A stretch of DNA of 64,000 nt from Brucella anthropi ATCC 49188 (lineage in GTDB: Bacteria > Pseudomonadota > Alphaproteobacteria > Rhizobiales > Rhizobiaceae). The stretch is from positions 106,352-170,351 of the forward strand of contig NC_009669.1 of assembly GCF_000017405.1 (NCBI RefSeq), written 5' to 3'. Within the stretch, counting starts at the first letter, position 1. Every line of letters starts with the position of its first letter. The position numbers and the translations under genes were made by a program. Of this stretch, positions 54,294 to 62,000 are shown piece by piece. The notes under the pieces were generated by a model. That model was given only the letters and a program-made list of their open reading frames with translations. It was not told the origin of the DNA and searched no databases.

Positions 54294-55820
54294 TTGATAA
54301 TCAGCGAAATGCAGCACAAGCTCGCAACATGGGCCGAAAACGATCCAAACCGGAGGTTTGATCGGCTTCTTCGGCTGATTGCCAATCGGGAATGGCTTGC
54401 CGAGGCCGCCCGGATTGTTCTTGCGTCAAATGGCGCACGAACGCCGGGCATCGACGGAATGGATAAGCAAAGACTGCAGGTCAGACTGGATCAGCATCCG
54501 GACGACCTGCGGGCAAGCCTGCTGGAGGAGAGTTATCGCCCTCAGCCGGTCAAGCGCATCTATATCCCGAAATCGAACGGCAAGCTACGACCACTGGGTA
54601 TTCCGACCCTGACGGATCGCATTGTCCAACGCGCCATGCTGATGGCCATGGAGCCAATCTGGGAGAGCGATTTCCATCGTCTATCCTATGGCTTCCGGCC
54701 GGAACGCAGCGTGCATCACGCCGTCCGCACCGTGAGGATACAGCTACAGGATGGAGGTGGAACGAAGGGCCGCTGGATCATCGAAGGTGATCTCGCCAGC
54801 TACTTTGACACGGTCCATCACAGGCTGCTTCTGAAATGTGTGCGGCGACGGGTGCAGGACGGACGGTTCGTCGATCTTCTCTATCGATTCCTGAAGGCAG
54901 GCCACATCGACCGTGGCTTGTTCACAGCCTCAAGCGAGGGCGTTCCGCAAGGTGGCGTTCTGTCACCGCTCCTGTCCAACATCATGCTCCACGAGTTTGA
55001 TATGTGGCTGGAGGCGAAATACCTGAACAAGAAGGCCCGCAAGGACCGATGGGCATGGAACTTCGGCATCAAGCAAGGCCGCCCCATCACGGTTCGCGAG
55101 AACCGGCAATGGAAACCGGCTGTTGCCTATTGCCGATACGCTGACGACTTCGTCGTGATCGTAAAAGGAACCAAGGTTCAGGCAGAGGAAATCCGCGAGG
55201 AATGCCGGGCGTTTCTAGAAGGTGAGTTGAAGTTGACGCTGAACATGGAGAAGACCCATGTCACCCACGTCAACGACGGCTTCGTCTTTCTGGGGCACCG
55301 GATCATCCGCAAGCGAGGGGCGCATGGACGGATGTCCATCGTAACGACAATACCCAAGGAAAAGGCCAAGGGGTTTGTTCACAGACTTACCGAAACCCTT
55401 TCCGGCAATCATAGTGTCAGTACGGTCGACATGATCGCTGGCCTGAACCGCCAATTGGTGGGATGGGCGGCGTTCTACAAGTTCGCCGACTTCACGGCGT
55501 ACGTCTTCCGGCGCATCGACCATGTCGTGTTCTGGAAAATGGCGCATTGGCTGGGGCACAAATACCGATCCCGCATCAAACCCTTGATGCGGAAATGGTT
55601 CAGGGCCCCCGAACCGGGCAAGGCGAAAACCTGGCTCGTGTTTGGTCGGAATGAACGCGGTGATCCCGTCGGGAAAGCGCTGCAACGGCTTGTCTCAAGC
55701 CCCAAGGCGCAATTCCGGTGGCGCAATCCGGAGGGAAACCCATACATCTCCCGGCTTGAAGACCGCAGCACCGTCACGTCGCACTACCATGACATTGCTA
55801 TGGCCATGGGCCAAGCTTGA
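54294..55820 (+). CDS. ltrA: Group II intron reverse transcriptase/maturase
   Basis: 508 residues. RT domains are seen in order: LEESYRPQPVKRIYIPKSNGKLRPLGIPTLTDRIVQRAM, then FHRLSYGFRPERSVHHAV, IEGDLASYFDTVHH, GVPQGGVLSPLLSNIMLHEFD and the active-site box RYADDFVVI near residue 288. A maturase domain X follows (LVGWAAFYKFADFTAYVFRRIDHVVFWKMAHWLGHKY). No HNH endonuclease domain is evident after it. The start is a TTG at 54294 behind GAGGTGAAG. It should splice and mobilise the host intron. Confidence 0.95.
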   Translation: MIISEMQHKLATWAENDPNRRFDRLLRLIANREWLAEAARIVLASNGARTPGIDGMDKQRLQVRLDQHPDDLRASLLEESYRPQPVKRIYIPKSNGKLRPLGIPTLTDRIVQRAMLMAMEPIWESDFHRLSYGFRPERSVHHAVRTVRIQLQDGGGTKGRWIIEGDLASYFDTVHHRLLLKCVRRRVQDGRFVDLLYRFLKAGHIDRGLFTASSEGVPQGGVLSPLLSNIMLHEFDMWLEAKYLNKKARKDRWAWNFGIKQGRPITVRENRQWKPAVAYCRYADDFVVIVKGTKVQAEEIREECRAFLEGELKLTLNMEKTHVTHVNDGFVFLGHRIIRKRGAHGRMSIVTTIPKEKAKGFVHRLTETLSGNHSVSTVDMIAGLNRQLVGWAAFYKFADFTAYVFRRIDHVVFWKMAHWLGHKYRSRIKPLMRKWFRAPEPGKAKTWLVFGRNERGDPVGKALQRLVSSPKAQFRWRNPEGNPYISRLEDRSTVTSHYHDIAMAMGQA

Positions 55821-55825
55821 ATAGA

Positions 55826-55859
55826 GAGCCGTATGCGCTGAAAGGCGCACGTACGGTTC
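55826..55859 (+). ncRNA. Group II intron domain V
   Basis: A 34-base hairpin starting GAGCCGTATGCGC, with a GAAA-type tetraloop (GCTGAAAGGC) and the complementary arm GCGCACGTACGGTTC. This is the catalytic core of group II ribozymes. Domain VI follows at about 55860-55894. Confidence 0.9.
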
Positions 55860-56334
55860 GGGGAGGAGAAGCGCATCTGCGCTTCTTACTCCACTGACGG
55901 TCATCGGCAGGGGATGGTTTTACCTATCGACCATCCTCGACGATTATTCCCGTTACATCATCGCCTGGAAGCTGTGCACCAGCATGAAGGTGGATGACGT
56001 CACCGATACACTCGATCTTGCATTGGCCGCCTCAGGCTGTGACAAGGTCAAGGTTGAGCACCGGCCGCGTCTGCTGTCGGACAACGTCCTAAGTGCGGAA
56101 GAAAATGGGCTTGGCAGACAAAGTTTCTCTGCTCGTCAGCATGCTCACGCTGCATGACGCTCGTCAAGTCACATCGTCGAACCAGGCGGCTTCCACTGGC
56201 ATGGGAAAAGGTCTCGTCCATAGCAAACACAGGGTCCATCCTTTTGGCCCTCACCGTCCTTAACACGAGCTTCTGATCCAGGTGGAAGACCCAAGCATTG
56301 TCTACAGGATCATCCGAAGGATGCCCTCACGGCT

Positions 56335-57597
56335 CTAACTGACAGAGGTTCTTCCACCTGGTACCCGTCCTTCAACGAAGGGCCGGTAGTCTGAACCGCT
56401 TTTGACGACGGCGTGTACGACACGCGCCATCTTGGCGGTAATAGCGGTCATTGCCTTGCGGCGCAGATCAGGATTGTCACGATCTCTCGCGATGTAGCGT
56501 TCGAATTTATGTCGGAAGCCGTTCTCACGCTGGCGGATGGCAACTTGCCCAGCAATCCACAGGGTTCGTCGCAGCCGCGCGTTGCCGAATTTGGAAAGTC
56601 GGGTCTGGCCGCGATACTGGCCCGATTGCTGTGTCGACAGGTCCAGCCCGCAGAATTTGAGAAACTGACGGTGATGATGAAAGCGGCGCAGGTCCCCAGC
56701 CTCCGCAATTATCGTTAGCGCGTTGATCGGACCGATCCCAGGAATCTGCCGCAGGATCTGATAATCACGGCTGTTTCGCAGCAAATCATCGGCCTGTGCT
56801 TCGATCTCGTTGCGTTGGCGGATCAGGCTGCGGGCTTCGGCGACAACCATCCGAAACATGCGAATTGCAGGCGCATCCAGCGGCAATGGCAAGCCAATCG
56901 AGGTGCGGGCAGTCTCATAAATATCCATTAAAATCTGTGACTTGCTCACTTTCCTGCCGACAACATCCCATGCCGCTTCGACGAACTTCTCCTTCGTCAG
57001 TGTCGTGATGCTCGATGGTGTGGGGAAGGCGTCGAGGAACGCGAAGAACCAGTCGCTCCGACTGTTACCCCGGAAACGCTCGATCTCTGGAAAATACAGC
57101 GGCAGGTAATGCGTCAGGATGCGATGTTGGATCTCGGTCTTGGCGTTAGCAATGGCTTCGTGTGTCTTCGACAATTCTTGAACGTCGTTGATGCCAGCAC
57201 GCAAGGGATCATGGTAGACCTGAGTCGAGTGGATCCTCAACATGTGCAGGATCACCTGGGCATCCTTGGGATCGTTTTTGTCCCAACTGTTGTGCAAGGC
57301 TTCTCGCGTGCGGGCAAGCGCTAGCGACGACACTAACCGCGTTTCGAAGCCGGCTTCCACCAACCGCCAGGCAATCGGACGATGATAGTTACCCGTTGCC
57401 TCAAAGGCGCAGACCACCGGTCGGTCATATGATTGCAAAATCGCGATCAGATGGTCATGTTCTGCACGCGTATTGAGAACAGACAACCGACGGCGGCGTT
57501 TATGGCCGGGTGCTTCGATCAACACTTCATTGCGAACCTTGGCGATGTCGATGGCTACCAACACGGCATCGGCAGGTATAGAATTCTGACTGGTCAT
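56335..57597 (-). CDS. IS110-family DEDD transposase
   Basis: 420 residues. The N-terminal RuvC-like domain shows VLVAIDIAKVRNEVLI (Asp), AFEATGNYHRPIAWRL (Glu) and WDKNDPKDAQVILHML (two Asp), and the C-terminal Transposase_20 domain shows LRQIPGIGPINALTIIAEAGDLRRF and STQQSGQYRGQTRLSKFGNARLRR with the catalytic serine. I start at the ATG at 57597; the frame continues upstream to 58077, but that part is antisense to the IS3 gene. It uses an element-encoded bridge RNA in known relatives. Confidence 0.93.
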   Translation of the reverse strand: MTSQNSIPADAVLVAIDIAKVRNEVLIEAPGHKRRRRLSVLNTRAEHDHLIAILQSYDRPVVCAFEATGNYHRPIAWRLVEAGFETRLVSSLALARTREALHNSWDKNDPKDAQVILHMLRIHSTQVYHDPLRAGINDVQELSKTHEAIANAKTEIQHRILTHYLPLYFPEIERFRGNSRSDWFFAFLDAFPTPSSITTLTKEKFVEAAWDVVGRKVSKSQILMDIYETARTSIGLPLPLDAPAIRMFRMVVAEARSLIRQRNEIEAQADDLLRNSRDYQILRQIPGIGPINALTIIAEAGDLRRFHHHRQFLKFCGLDLSTQQSGQYRGQTRLSKFGNARLRRTLWIAGQVAIRQRENGFRHKFERYIARDRDNPDLRRKAMTAITAKMARVVHAVVKSGSDYRPFVEGRVPGGRTSVS

Positions 57598-57659
57598 GGT
57601 CGGTCTCTCCGGAATGAGTTGTGAACACTCACATTCTAGAGCTACTTCGACTGGCCATG

Positions 57660-57717
57660 GCCACCTCAAACGGTGCGCGCTTGCAGCAAAAAAGCTGCGC
57701 GCACCGTTTGAGGTGGC
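57660..57717 (-). ncRNA. Long hairpin in the IS110 non-coding end
   Basis: A perfect 21-base-pair inverted repeat (57660-57680 and 57697-57717, starting GCCACCTCAAACGG) with an inner GCAGC/GCTGC pairing and an AAAAAA loop. It lies between the element end and the transposase start, where IS110-group bridge RNAs are encoded. It could be part of such an RNA or a barrier against outside transcription. The function is inferred from position only. Confidence 0.4.
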
Positions 57718-58316
57718 TCCAACTCTTCCTTCCGTAGGTGCTACGGTTCGTGTTACGTCGCATCTGATCTCGGCGAATGGCTGGAGAAACACAAGATCGA
57801 CCAGGTTCACGGCGCTCCCGGCCACCCGCAGACGCAAGGGAAAATCGAACGCTGGCACCAGACGCTGAAGAACCGCATCCTGCTTGAAAACTACTTCTTC
57901 AAGGAGGACCTTGAAGCCCAGATCGCGGCCTTCGTCGAGCATTACAATCATCGCCGTTACCATGAGAGCCTCGACAATCTCACTCCCGCCGACGTCTACT
58001 TTGGACGCGGACAGACCATCCTGCTCGAACGCGAAAGGATCAAACGAGACACGATCAAAAAACGCCGCTTGAACCACCAGGCCAAAGCGGCTTGAATCAA
58101 CCCCTAAACCGAGCCGGAAACTCCAATCTTCAAAAGCACAAATAGTCTCAAATCATTCGACGACGGACAAGGGCGAGAACGGAGATAAGCCCACGACCAT
58201 TCGCGCACATCGACAACTCCCGCCTTCCGCGCAGGACGCTGCGATTGCGCGCGTCTCCGGCCAGCTTCTTTCTCGCTATGCGCGCCAGAAGAGGCCCCTG
58301 ACGCTAAGGGTGACCG

Positions 58317-58646
58317 ATGCCGAACAGGAACCCGATCGAATTGCCGGCCGGCGCAGCCGCGCTGCTTATGGACATTCTGGAGGCCATGGCCGCAGGACGA
58401 GGCGTCACCATCATTCCAGAGAACGCTGAGCTGACCACCGTCGAAGCGGCCAGCGCGCTCAATGTTTCTCGGCCCTATCTCATCAAGCTGCTTGACGATG
58501 GCATCATTCCGCATCGGAAGGTTGGGAAGCACCGCCGCATCCGCATGGAAGATGTCGTGGCCTACAAGGCCCGGGACGATCGCGAGCGGGAAGCCATTCT
58601 GGATCAACTCGTCGGTGAGGCCCAGGAACAGGACATGGACTATTAA
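58317..58646 (+). CDS. Excisionase/MerR-like antitoxin of a PIN toxin-antitoxin pair
   Basis: 109 residues. ENAELTTVEAASALNVSRPYLIKLLDDGIIPHRKVGKHRRIRMEDVVAYKARDD is a helix-turn-helix of the excisionase (HTH_17) type, common as the antitoxin in pairs with PIN-domain toxins. The N-terminal ELPAGAAALLMDILEAMAAGRGVTIIPEN is also characteristic of this group. The toxin gene that follows after five bases is reduced to a remnant, so the antitoxin is now an orphan. Confidence 0.82.
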   Translation: MPNRNPIELPAGAAALLMDILEAMAAGRGVTIIPENAELTTVEAASALNVSRPYLIKLLDDGIIPHRKVGKHRRIRMEDVVAYKARDDREREAILDQLVGEAQEQDMDY

Positions 58647-58651
58647 CGTCC

Positions 58652-58765
58652 ATGAGCAACTATACTGCGCTCCTGGACGCCAATGTGCTGTATGCGATGG
58701 CTTGCCCTCCCGAAGACATCGAGTATGATGATCCGTCGTTGAAGGAAGAGGCGTCGATCCGTTGA
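58652..58765 (+). pseudogene. PIN-domain toxin remnant
   Basis: A 37-codon frame begins MSNYTALLDANVLYAMA, the first strand of a PIN domain with the catalytic aspartate, and then continues with an acidic end (CPPEDIEYDDPSLKEEASIR) that is not the usual PIN sequence. Full toxins of this group have about 180 residues. An internal deletion that joined the two ends is the simplest reading. It should not be active. Confidence 0.6.
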
Positions 58766-58848
58766 TCAACGGCCGGAAGAACCTCTGCCGGCAACTCGCA
58801 TTCAGATAATTCCCGGCGCTCGCGCCCAGGTCCATAGAGGTATCACCC

Positions 58849-60624
58849 ATGTATCGCAGCAACGGTAATTTCGAGGCGTATGCCCGCCCGCCTAAGCCGG
58901 AAGGCGTCGATGGAAAAACGGCTTACTTTGTCGGAGCGGGGCTCGCGTCGCTGGCCGGCGCGGCGTTTCTGATACGCGATGCGCAATTATCCGGCGAGAA
59001 TATCATCATCTTCGAGGAGCTTGCTCTGCCGGGCGGCAGCATGGACGGCATACTCGACGAACATAAGGGTTTCATCGTCCGCGGCGGTCGCGAGATGGAA
59101 GCACATTTCGAAACGCTCTGGGATCTGTTCCGCTCCATTCCTTCGCTCGACACGCCGGACGCCTCCGTCCTCGATGAAATGTACTGGCTTCACAAGAAGG
59201 ATCCGAGCCGAAATCCCTGCCGCGCGACCGAGGGCCGAGGAGATCCAATTCCGCACATGGCCGACCTGACGCTGACGCCGAAGGCCGTCGAGGAGATGCT
59301 CAAGCTCGCCCTGACGCCCGAGAGCGCGCTCGACGACAAGCGCATCGACGAATGCTTCGGCGAGGAGTTCTTCGCCTCCAACTTCTGGCTCTACTGGGCC
59401 ACGATGTTCGCGTTCGAGCCATGGGCGAGCGCCATGGAGATGCGCCGCTACATACTGCGCTTCGTCCACCACATCGCGACGCTCGCCGATCTCTCCTCGC
59501 TGCGCTTCACCCGATACAACCAGTATGAGTCGCTCATCATGCCGCTCGTCGCGTGGCTGGAAGGCAAAGGTGTCCGCTTCCAGTACGACACCCAGGTCGA
59601 GAACATCGAGGTCGAAACGGCGGGAGGCAACAAGCTGGCCCGGCGGCTCGTCATGACGGTGGGAGGCGAGCCGAAGACGATCGAGCTCACGGAGAACGAC
59701 GTGGTGTTCGTCACCAACGGTTCGATCACCGAGTCGTCCACATTCGGCGACAACGACCATCCTGCGCCGATCGAAACCGGCCATGGCGGCGCTTGGACGC
59801 TCTGGAAGAATCTCGCGGCGCAGCATCCCGCCTTCGGCCGACCGGAGAAGTTCTGCGAGGACATCCCGGACGCGAACTGGACGATCTCGGCGACCGTCAC
59901 ACTGCTGGACGATAAGATCGTTCCCTGGATTGAGAAGATGACCGGCCGCGATCCCCGCGATGGTCGCATCGTCACCGGCGGCCCCTGCAACTTCAAGGAC
60001 TCGAACTGGCTGTACGGCTATACGATGAGCCGTCAGCCTCACTTCAAGGCGCAGGACGAAAGCCAGAAGCTCGTGGTCTGGCTCTATGGCCTGTTCTCCG
60101 ACAAGCCCGGTAACTACGTGAAGAAGAAGATCCGCGAGTGTGCGGGCGCCGAGTTGTGCGAGGAGTGGCTTTTTCACATGGGCGTTCCGGTCGAGGACAT
60201 TCCCGCGCTGGCACGCCGGTCGGCGAGCACGGTCCCCTGCAACATGCCCTACATCACGTCCTATTTCATGCCGCGAGCGATGGGCGACCGTCCGCTTGTT
60301 GTGCCGGACGGTTCGAAGAATCTGGCCTTCATCGGTAATTTCGCTGAAACCGAGAAGGATACCGTGTTCACCACCGAATATTCGGTGCGCACGGCCATGG
60401 AAGCCGTCTACACGCTGTTCAATGTGGATCGCGGCGTGCCGGAGGTCTTCGCCTCGTCGTTTGACGTGCGCGTATTGATGAGCGCGCTGTATTACCTCAA
60501 CGATCGGAAAAAGCTCGACGAGATCCAGCTACCGTTTGTGGCTCGCCTGCTCGGCAAGGTGGCCATGAAGAAGATTGAGGGCACCTATCTCGAAGAGCTA
60601 CTGAAGGACGCCAAGCTGGTCTAG
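58849..60624 (+). CDS. ohyA: Oleate hydratase
   Basis: 591 residues, normal length for the family that adds water to the cis-9 double bond of oleic acid to give 10-hydroxystearic acid. The FAD site is AYFVGAGLASLAGAAFLIRD near residue 27, with FEELALPGGSMDG and FIVRGGREMEAHFE after it. Further family marks are FWLYWATMFAFEPWASAMEMRRYILRFVHH near residue 180, FVTNGSITESSTFGDN and FIGNFAETEKDTVFTTEYSVRTAMEAV near the C-terminus. The enzyme detoxifies unsaturated fatty acids at the membrane. It stands alone between a toxin remnant and IS6 copy B and appears intact. Confidence 0.93.
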   Translation: MYRSNGNFEAYARPPKPEGVDGKTAYFVGAGLASLAGAAFLIRDAQLSGENIIIFEELALPGGSMDGILDEHKGFIVRGGREMEAHFETLWDLFRSIPSLDTPDASVLDEMYWLHKKDPSRNPCRATEGRGDPIPHMADLTLTPKAVEEMLKLALTPESALDDKRIDECFGEEFFASNFWLYWATMFAFEPWASAMEMRRYILRFVHHIATLADLSSLRFTRYNQYESLIMPLVAWLEGKGVRFQYDTQVENIEVETAGGNKLARRLVMTVGGEPKTIELTENDVVFVTNGSITESSTFGDNDHPAPIETGHGGAWTLWKNLAAQHPAFGRPEKFCEDIPDANWTISATVTLLDDKIVPWIEKMTGRDPRDGRIVTGGPCNFKDSNWLYGYTMSRQPHFKAQDESQKLVVWLYGLFSDKPGNYVKKKIRECAGAELCEEWLFHMGVPVEDIPALARRSASTVPCNMPYITSYFMPRAMGDRPLVVPDGSKNLAFIGNFAETEKDTVFTTEYSVRTAMEAVYTLFNVDRGVPEVFASSFDVRVLMSALYYLNDRKKLDEIQLPFVARLLGKVAMKKIEGTYLEELLKDAKLV

Positions 60625-60732
60625 GCAGCGCTCGCGTGGCGCTTGGTTGGAAGCACGTCGATGAGCAGGCGATCGAACTTGTCCGGGCAGCTTTGGCGGG
60701 AGACATCACCCGCCGACGTGCAGGCCACGAAG
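60625..60732 (+). other. Tail after oleate hydratase, possible gene remnant
   Basis: 108 bases up to the IS6 end. One frame reads VALGWKHVDEQAIELVRAALAGDITRRRAGHE without a stop, which could be the cut end of another gene, but no family is recognised. Confidence 0.25.
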
Positions 60733-61549
60733 GGTGTTGTCACGTTAACTGGGCTACAGTTGCCTGCCTGACGGTTTGGGCGTAAATTTTGGCGATGCAG
60801 ACATCAGATATCATCTTCAAGCGTCACCGTTTTCCGCCACAGATTATTGCTCATGCGGTGTGGCTTTATCTGCGGTTCAACCTTAGTCTGCGTGAAGTTG
60901 AGGAAATGCTGCTTGAGCGTAGAATCGACGTATCATACGAGACAGTTCGTCGTTGGATCGCCAAGTTCGGCCCCCAGATCACACGCAACTTGCGGCGGCG
61001 TCAGGCGCGCCCCGGCGATATTTGGTATTTGGACGAAGTGGTCGTCAAATGCGCTGGAGAAAAATTCTGGCTTTGGCGTGCGGTTGATCAACATGGCTCC
61101 GTTCTCGAAGAAATCTTGCAGAAGCGGCGTGATAAAAGGGCGGCAAAGCGACTGCTCGTGGCGTTAATGAAGCGCTATGGCTTTGCTCCCAAACGGATCA
61201 TCACCGATAAGCTCCGCTCCTACGGTGCAGCAAAGGCAGAAGTGGCACCCGGCCTTGGCCATTGGTCGCACAAGGGCCTCAATAATCGGGCTGAAAATAG
61301 CCATCTGCCGTTTAGGAAACGGGAGCGAACCATGCAAGGTCATCGGTCACCTGGAGCGTTGCAACGGTTCGTCTCCATGCACTCAGCGACCCGCAATTGT
61401 TTCTCTGTTCCATCTCGTCGCCGAGCCGCACACACAATTCGCTACCATCGCCTCGAAGCTTTCGATGCATGGAAAATTGCGGCCTGTTTCGCATGAATAT
61501 CTACGAGCCCCTGGTCTTTCCGGCCAGAGAAACTTAACGTGACAACACC
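60733..61549 (+). mobile_element. IS6-family insertion sequence, copy B (817 bp)
   Basis: Same length and terminal repeats as copy A (GGTGTTGTCACGTTAA and complement), opposite orientation, with only a few base differences. No matching target duplication is seen. It cuts the SPW-repeat gene on the right. The two copies enclose 12 kb (48737-60732), which could move or invert as a unit. Confidence 0.93.
60795..61496 (+). CDS. IS6-family transposase, copy B
   Basis: 233 residues, nearly identical to copy A, with the full DDE set (WYLDEVVVKC, IITDKLRSYG, NNRAENSHLPF). The visible changes are Ile for Val in RPGDIW and Gly for Asp in PGLGHW. Start at the ATG at 60795. Confidence 0.95.
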   Translation: MQTSDIIFKRHRFPPQIIAHAVWLYLRFNLSLREVEEMLLERRIDVSYETVRRWIAKFGPQITRNLRRRQARPGDIWYLDEVVVKCAGEKFWLWRAVDQHGSVLEEILQKRRDKRAAKRLLVALMKRYGFAPKRIITDKLRSYGAAKAEVAPGLGHWSHKGLNNRAENSHLPFRKRERTMQGHRSPGALQRFVSMHSATRNCFSVPSRRRAAHTIRYHRLEAFDAWKIAACFA

Positions 61550-61636
61550 CCAGGGCGAGATCAGAAGGCCAAGACCGGCAACGATATTGACGATATCAAA
61601 AACCGTCCGGTAATTCGAATTCAGGGACTTTAGCAT
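61550..61636 (-). pseudogene. SPW-repeat membrane protein gene, cut by IS6
   Basis: From the ATG at 61636, behind AGGAGAAATAA, the frame codes for MLKSLNSNYRTVFDIVNIVAG and ends GLGLLISPW, where the IS6 end begins. NIVAGxxLxxSPW is the signature of SPW-repeat proteins, small membrane proteins of about 100-130 residues often found with stress genes. Only the first 29 residues remain. It was the last gene of the minus-strand small-heat-shock operon. Confidence 0.7.
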
Positions 61637-61668
61637 CGTTTATTTCTCCTCATCGGTTGGTTGCATCA

Positions 61669-61992
61669 TCAATGGACCGCCTCGGTCGGCGAGGCGGCCG
61701 GTGCGGCGGCAGCCTTCGAACGGCCGTCGCCGCAAAGCTCGGATATCGTGGATGGGGCCGGCAGAAGACGCGCTTCGGCCCGATGGGGGAGCAGGAACGG
61801 CGCCAGTTCTTCCTCCGAGAATGCTCCTGCTGCGATCTCCTGCAATGCGAGATCCCCCGCATTCCGGTCTCCCAAAGCAAGTCTCGGTTCGGCCCCACGG
61901 TTGAGCGCACGCGTGCGCGCTGCCGCAGCCAGCACCAGCACGAACCGGTTCGGAAGAGCCTTCTCACAATCAAAGATGACATGCGGGTCCAT
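61669..61992 (-). CDS. RNA polymerase omega-like protein
   Basis: 107 residues. The N-terminal 65 residues (DCEKALPNRFVLVLAAAARTRALNRGAEPRLALGDRNAGDLALQEIAAGAFSEEEL) fit the RpoZ omega domain: the NRFxLVLxAAxRAR motif and the later ALxEIAxGxxxxEEL helix. The C-terminal tail is Ala/Ser-rich. True RpoZ of alphaproteobacteria has about 130 residues and a different neighbourhood (spoT, rnc), so this is a paralogue. The start, behind GAGGTGAGCC, lies eight bases after the stop of the NDUFS4-like gene. It may alter polymerase make-up under stress. Confidence 0.75.
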   Translation of the reverse strand: MDPHVIFDCEKALPNRFVLVLAAAARTRALNRGAEPRLALGDRNAGDLALQEIAAGAFSEEELAPFLLPHRAEARLLPAPSTISELCGDGRSKAAAAPAASPTEAVH

Positions 61993-62000
61993 GGCTCACC

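Larger units (their letters stand above)
53645..55894 (+). mobile_element. Group II intron inserted in IS3 OrfB
   Basis: The 5' end is GTGCGCCTCG, the expected GUGYG type, and the 3' end follows domain VI at TTACTCCAC. Domain V is present at 55826-55859. A full maturase/reverse transcriptase lies inside. Removing exactly these 2250 bases restores the transposase frame (TAT C + TG ACG), which fixes both boundaries. The insertion lies beside the codon of the first catalytic aspartate. Confidence 0.93.
56086..57744 (-). mobile_element. IS110-family element inserted in IS3 OrfB
   Basis: The boundaries are set by restoring the host frame SDN-GSCYVASD: the element runs from GTCCTAAG at 56086 to GGTGCTAC at 57744, 1659 bp. 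It has no terminal inverted repeats and no target duplication, as usual for IS110. It carries one transposase gene, 249 bases of non-coding DNA on the transposase 3' side and 147 bases on the 5' side. Confidence 0.85.
53206..58095 (+). pseudogene. IS3-family OrfB transposase split by intron and IS110
   Basis: Three pieces, 53206-53644, 55895-56085 and 57745-58095, add up to 981 bases and code for a continuous 326-residue transposase. The joins read WQTDFTY-LTVIGRGWFYLS at the intron and LLSDN-GSCYVASDL at IS110. The catalytic Asp (WQTDFTY), Asp (LLSDNG) and Glu (GKIERWH) all remain. Intron splicing would repair the first break, but the IS110 insertion leaves the gene inactive. Confidence 0.9.
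52746..58169 (+). mobile_element. IS3-family element interrupted by a group II intron and an IS110 element
   Basis: The ends are imperfect inverted repeats: TGTCCGAC...TTTGAGAC at 52746 and its mirror ending CGACGGACA at 58169. Without the two insertions (2250 and 1659 bp) the element would be about 1.5 kb, the normal size. It carries OrfA, and an OrfB split into three pieces that join in frame. No target duplication is seen outside. Confidence 0.85.

Noticed and set aside
53645..55894. Retron or diversity-generating element explanation for the reverse transcriptase
   Set aside because: The GTGCG 5' end, domain V, maturase domain X and exact frame restoration identify an ordinary group II intron.
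56335..58077. 580-residue minus-strand frame starting inside the IS3 element
   Set aside because: The first 160 codons are antisense to IS3 OrfB. The conserved IS110 transposase starts at 57597.
58104..58862. 252-residue minus-strand frame opposite the antitoxin gene
   Set aside because: No family features, and it covers the well-supported antitoxin and toxin remnant on the other strand.
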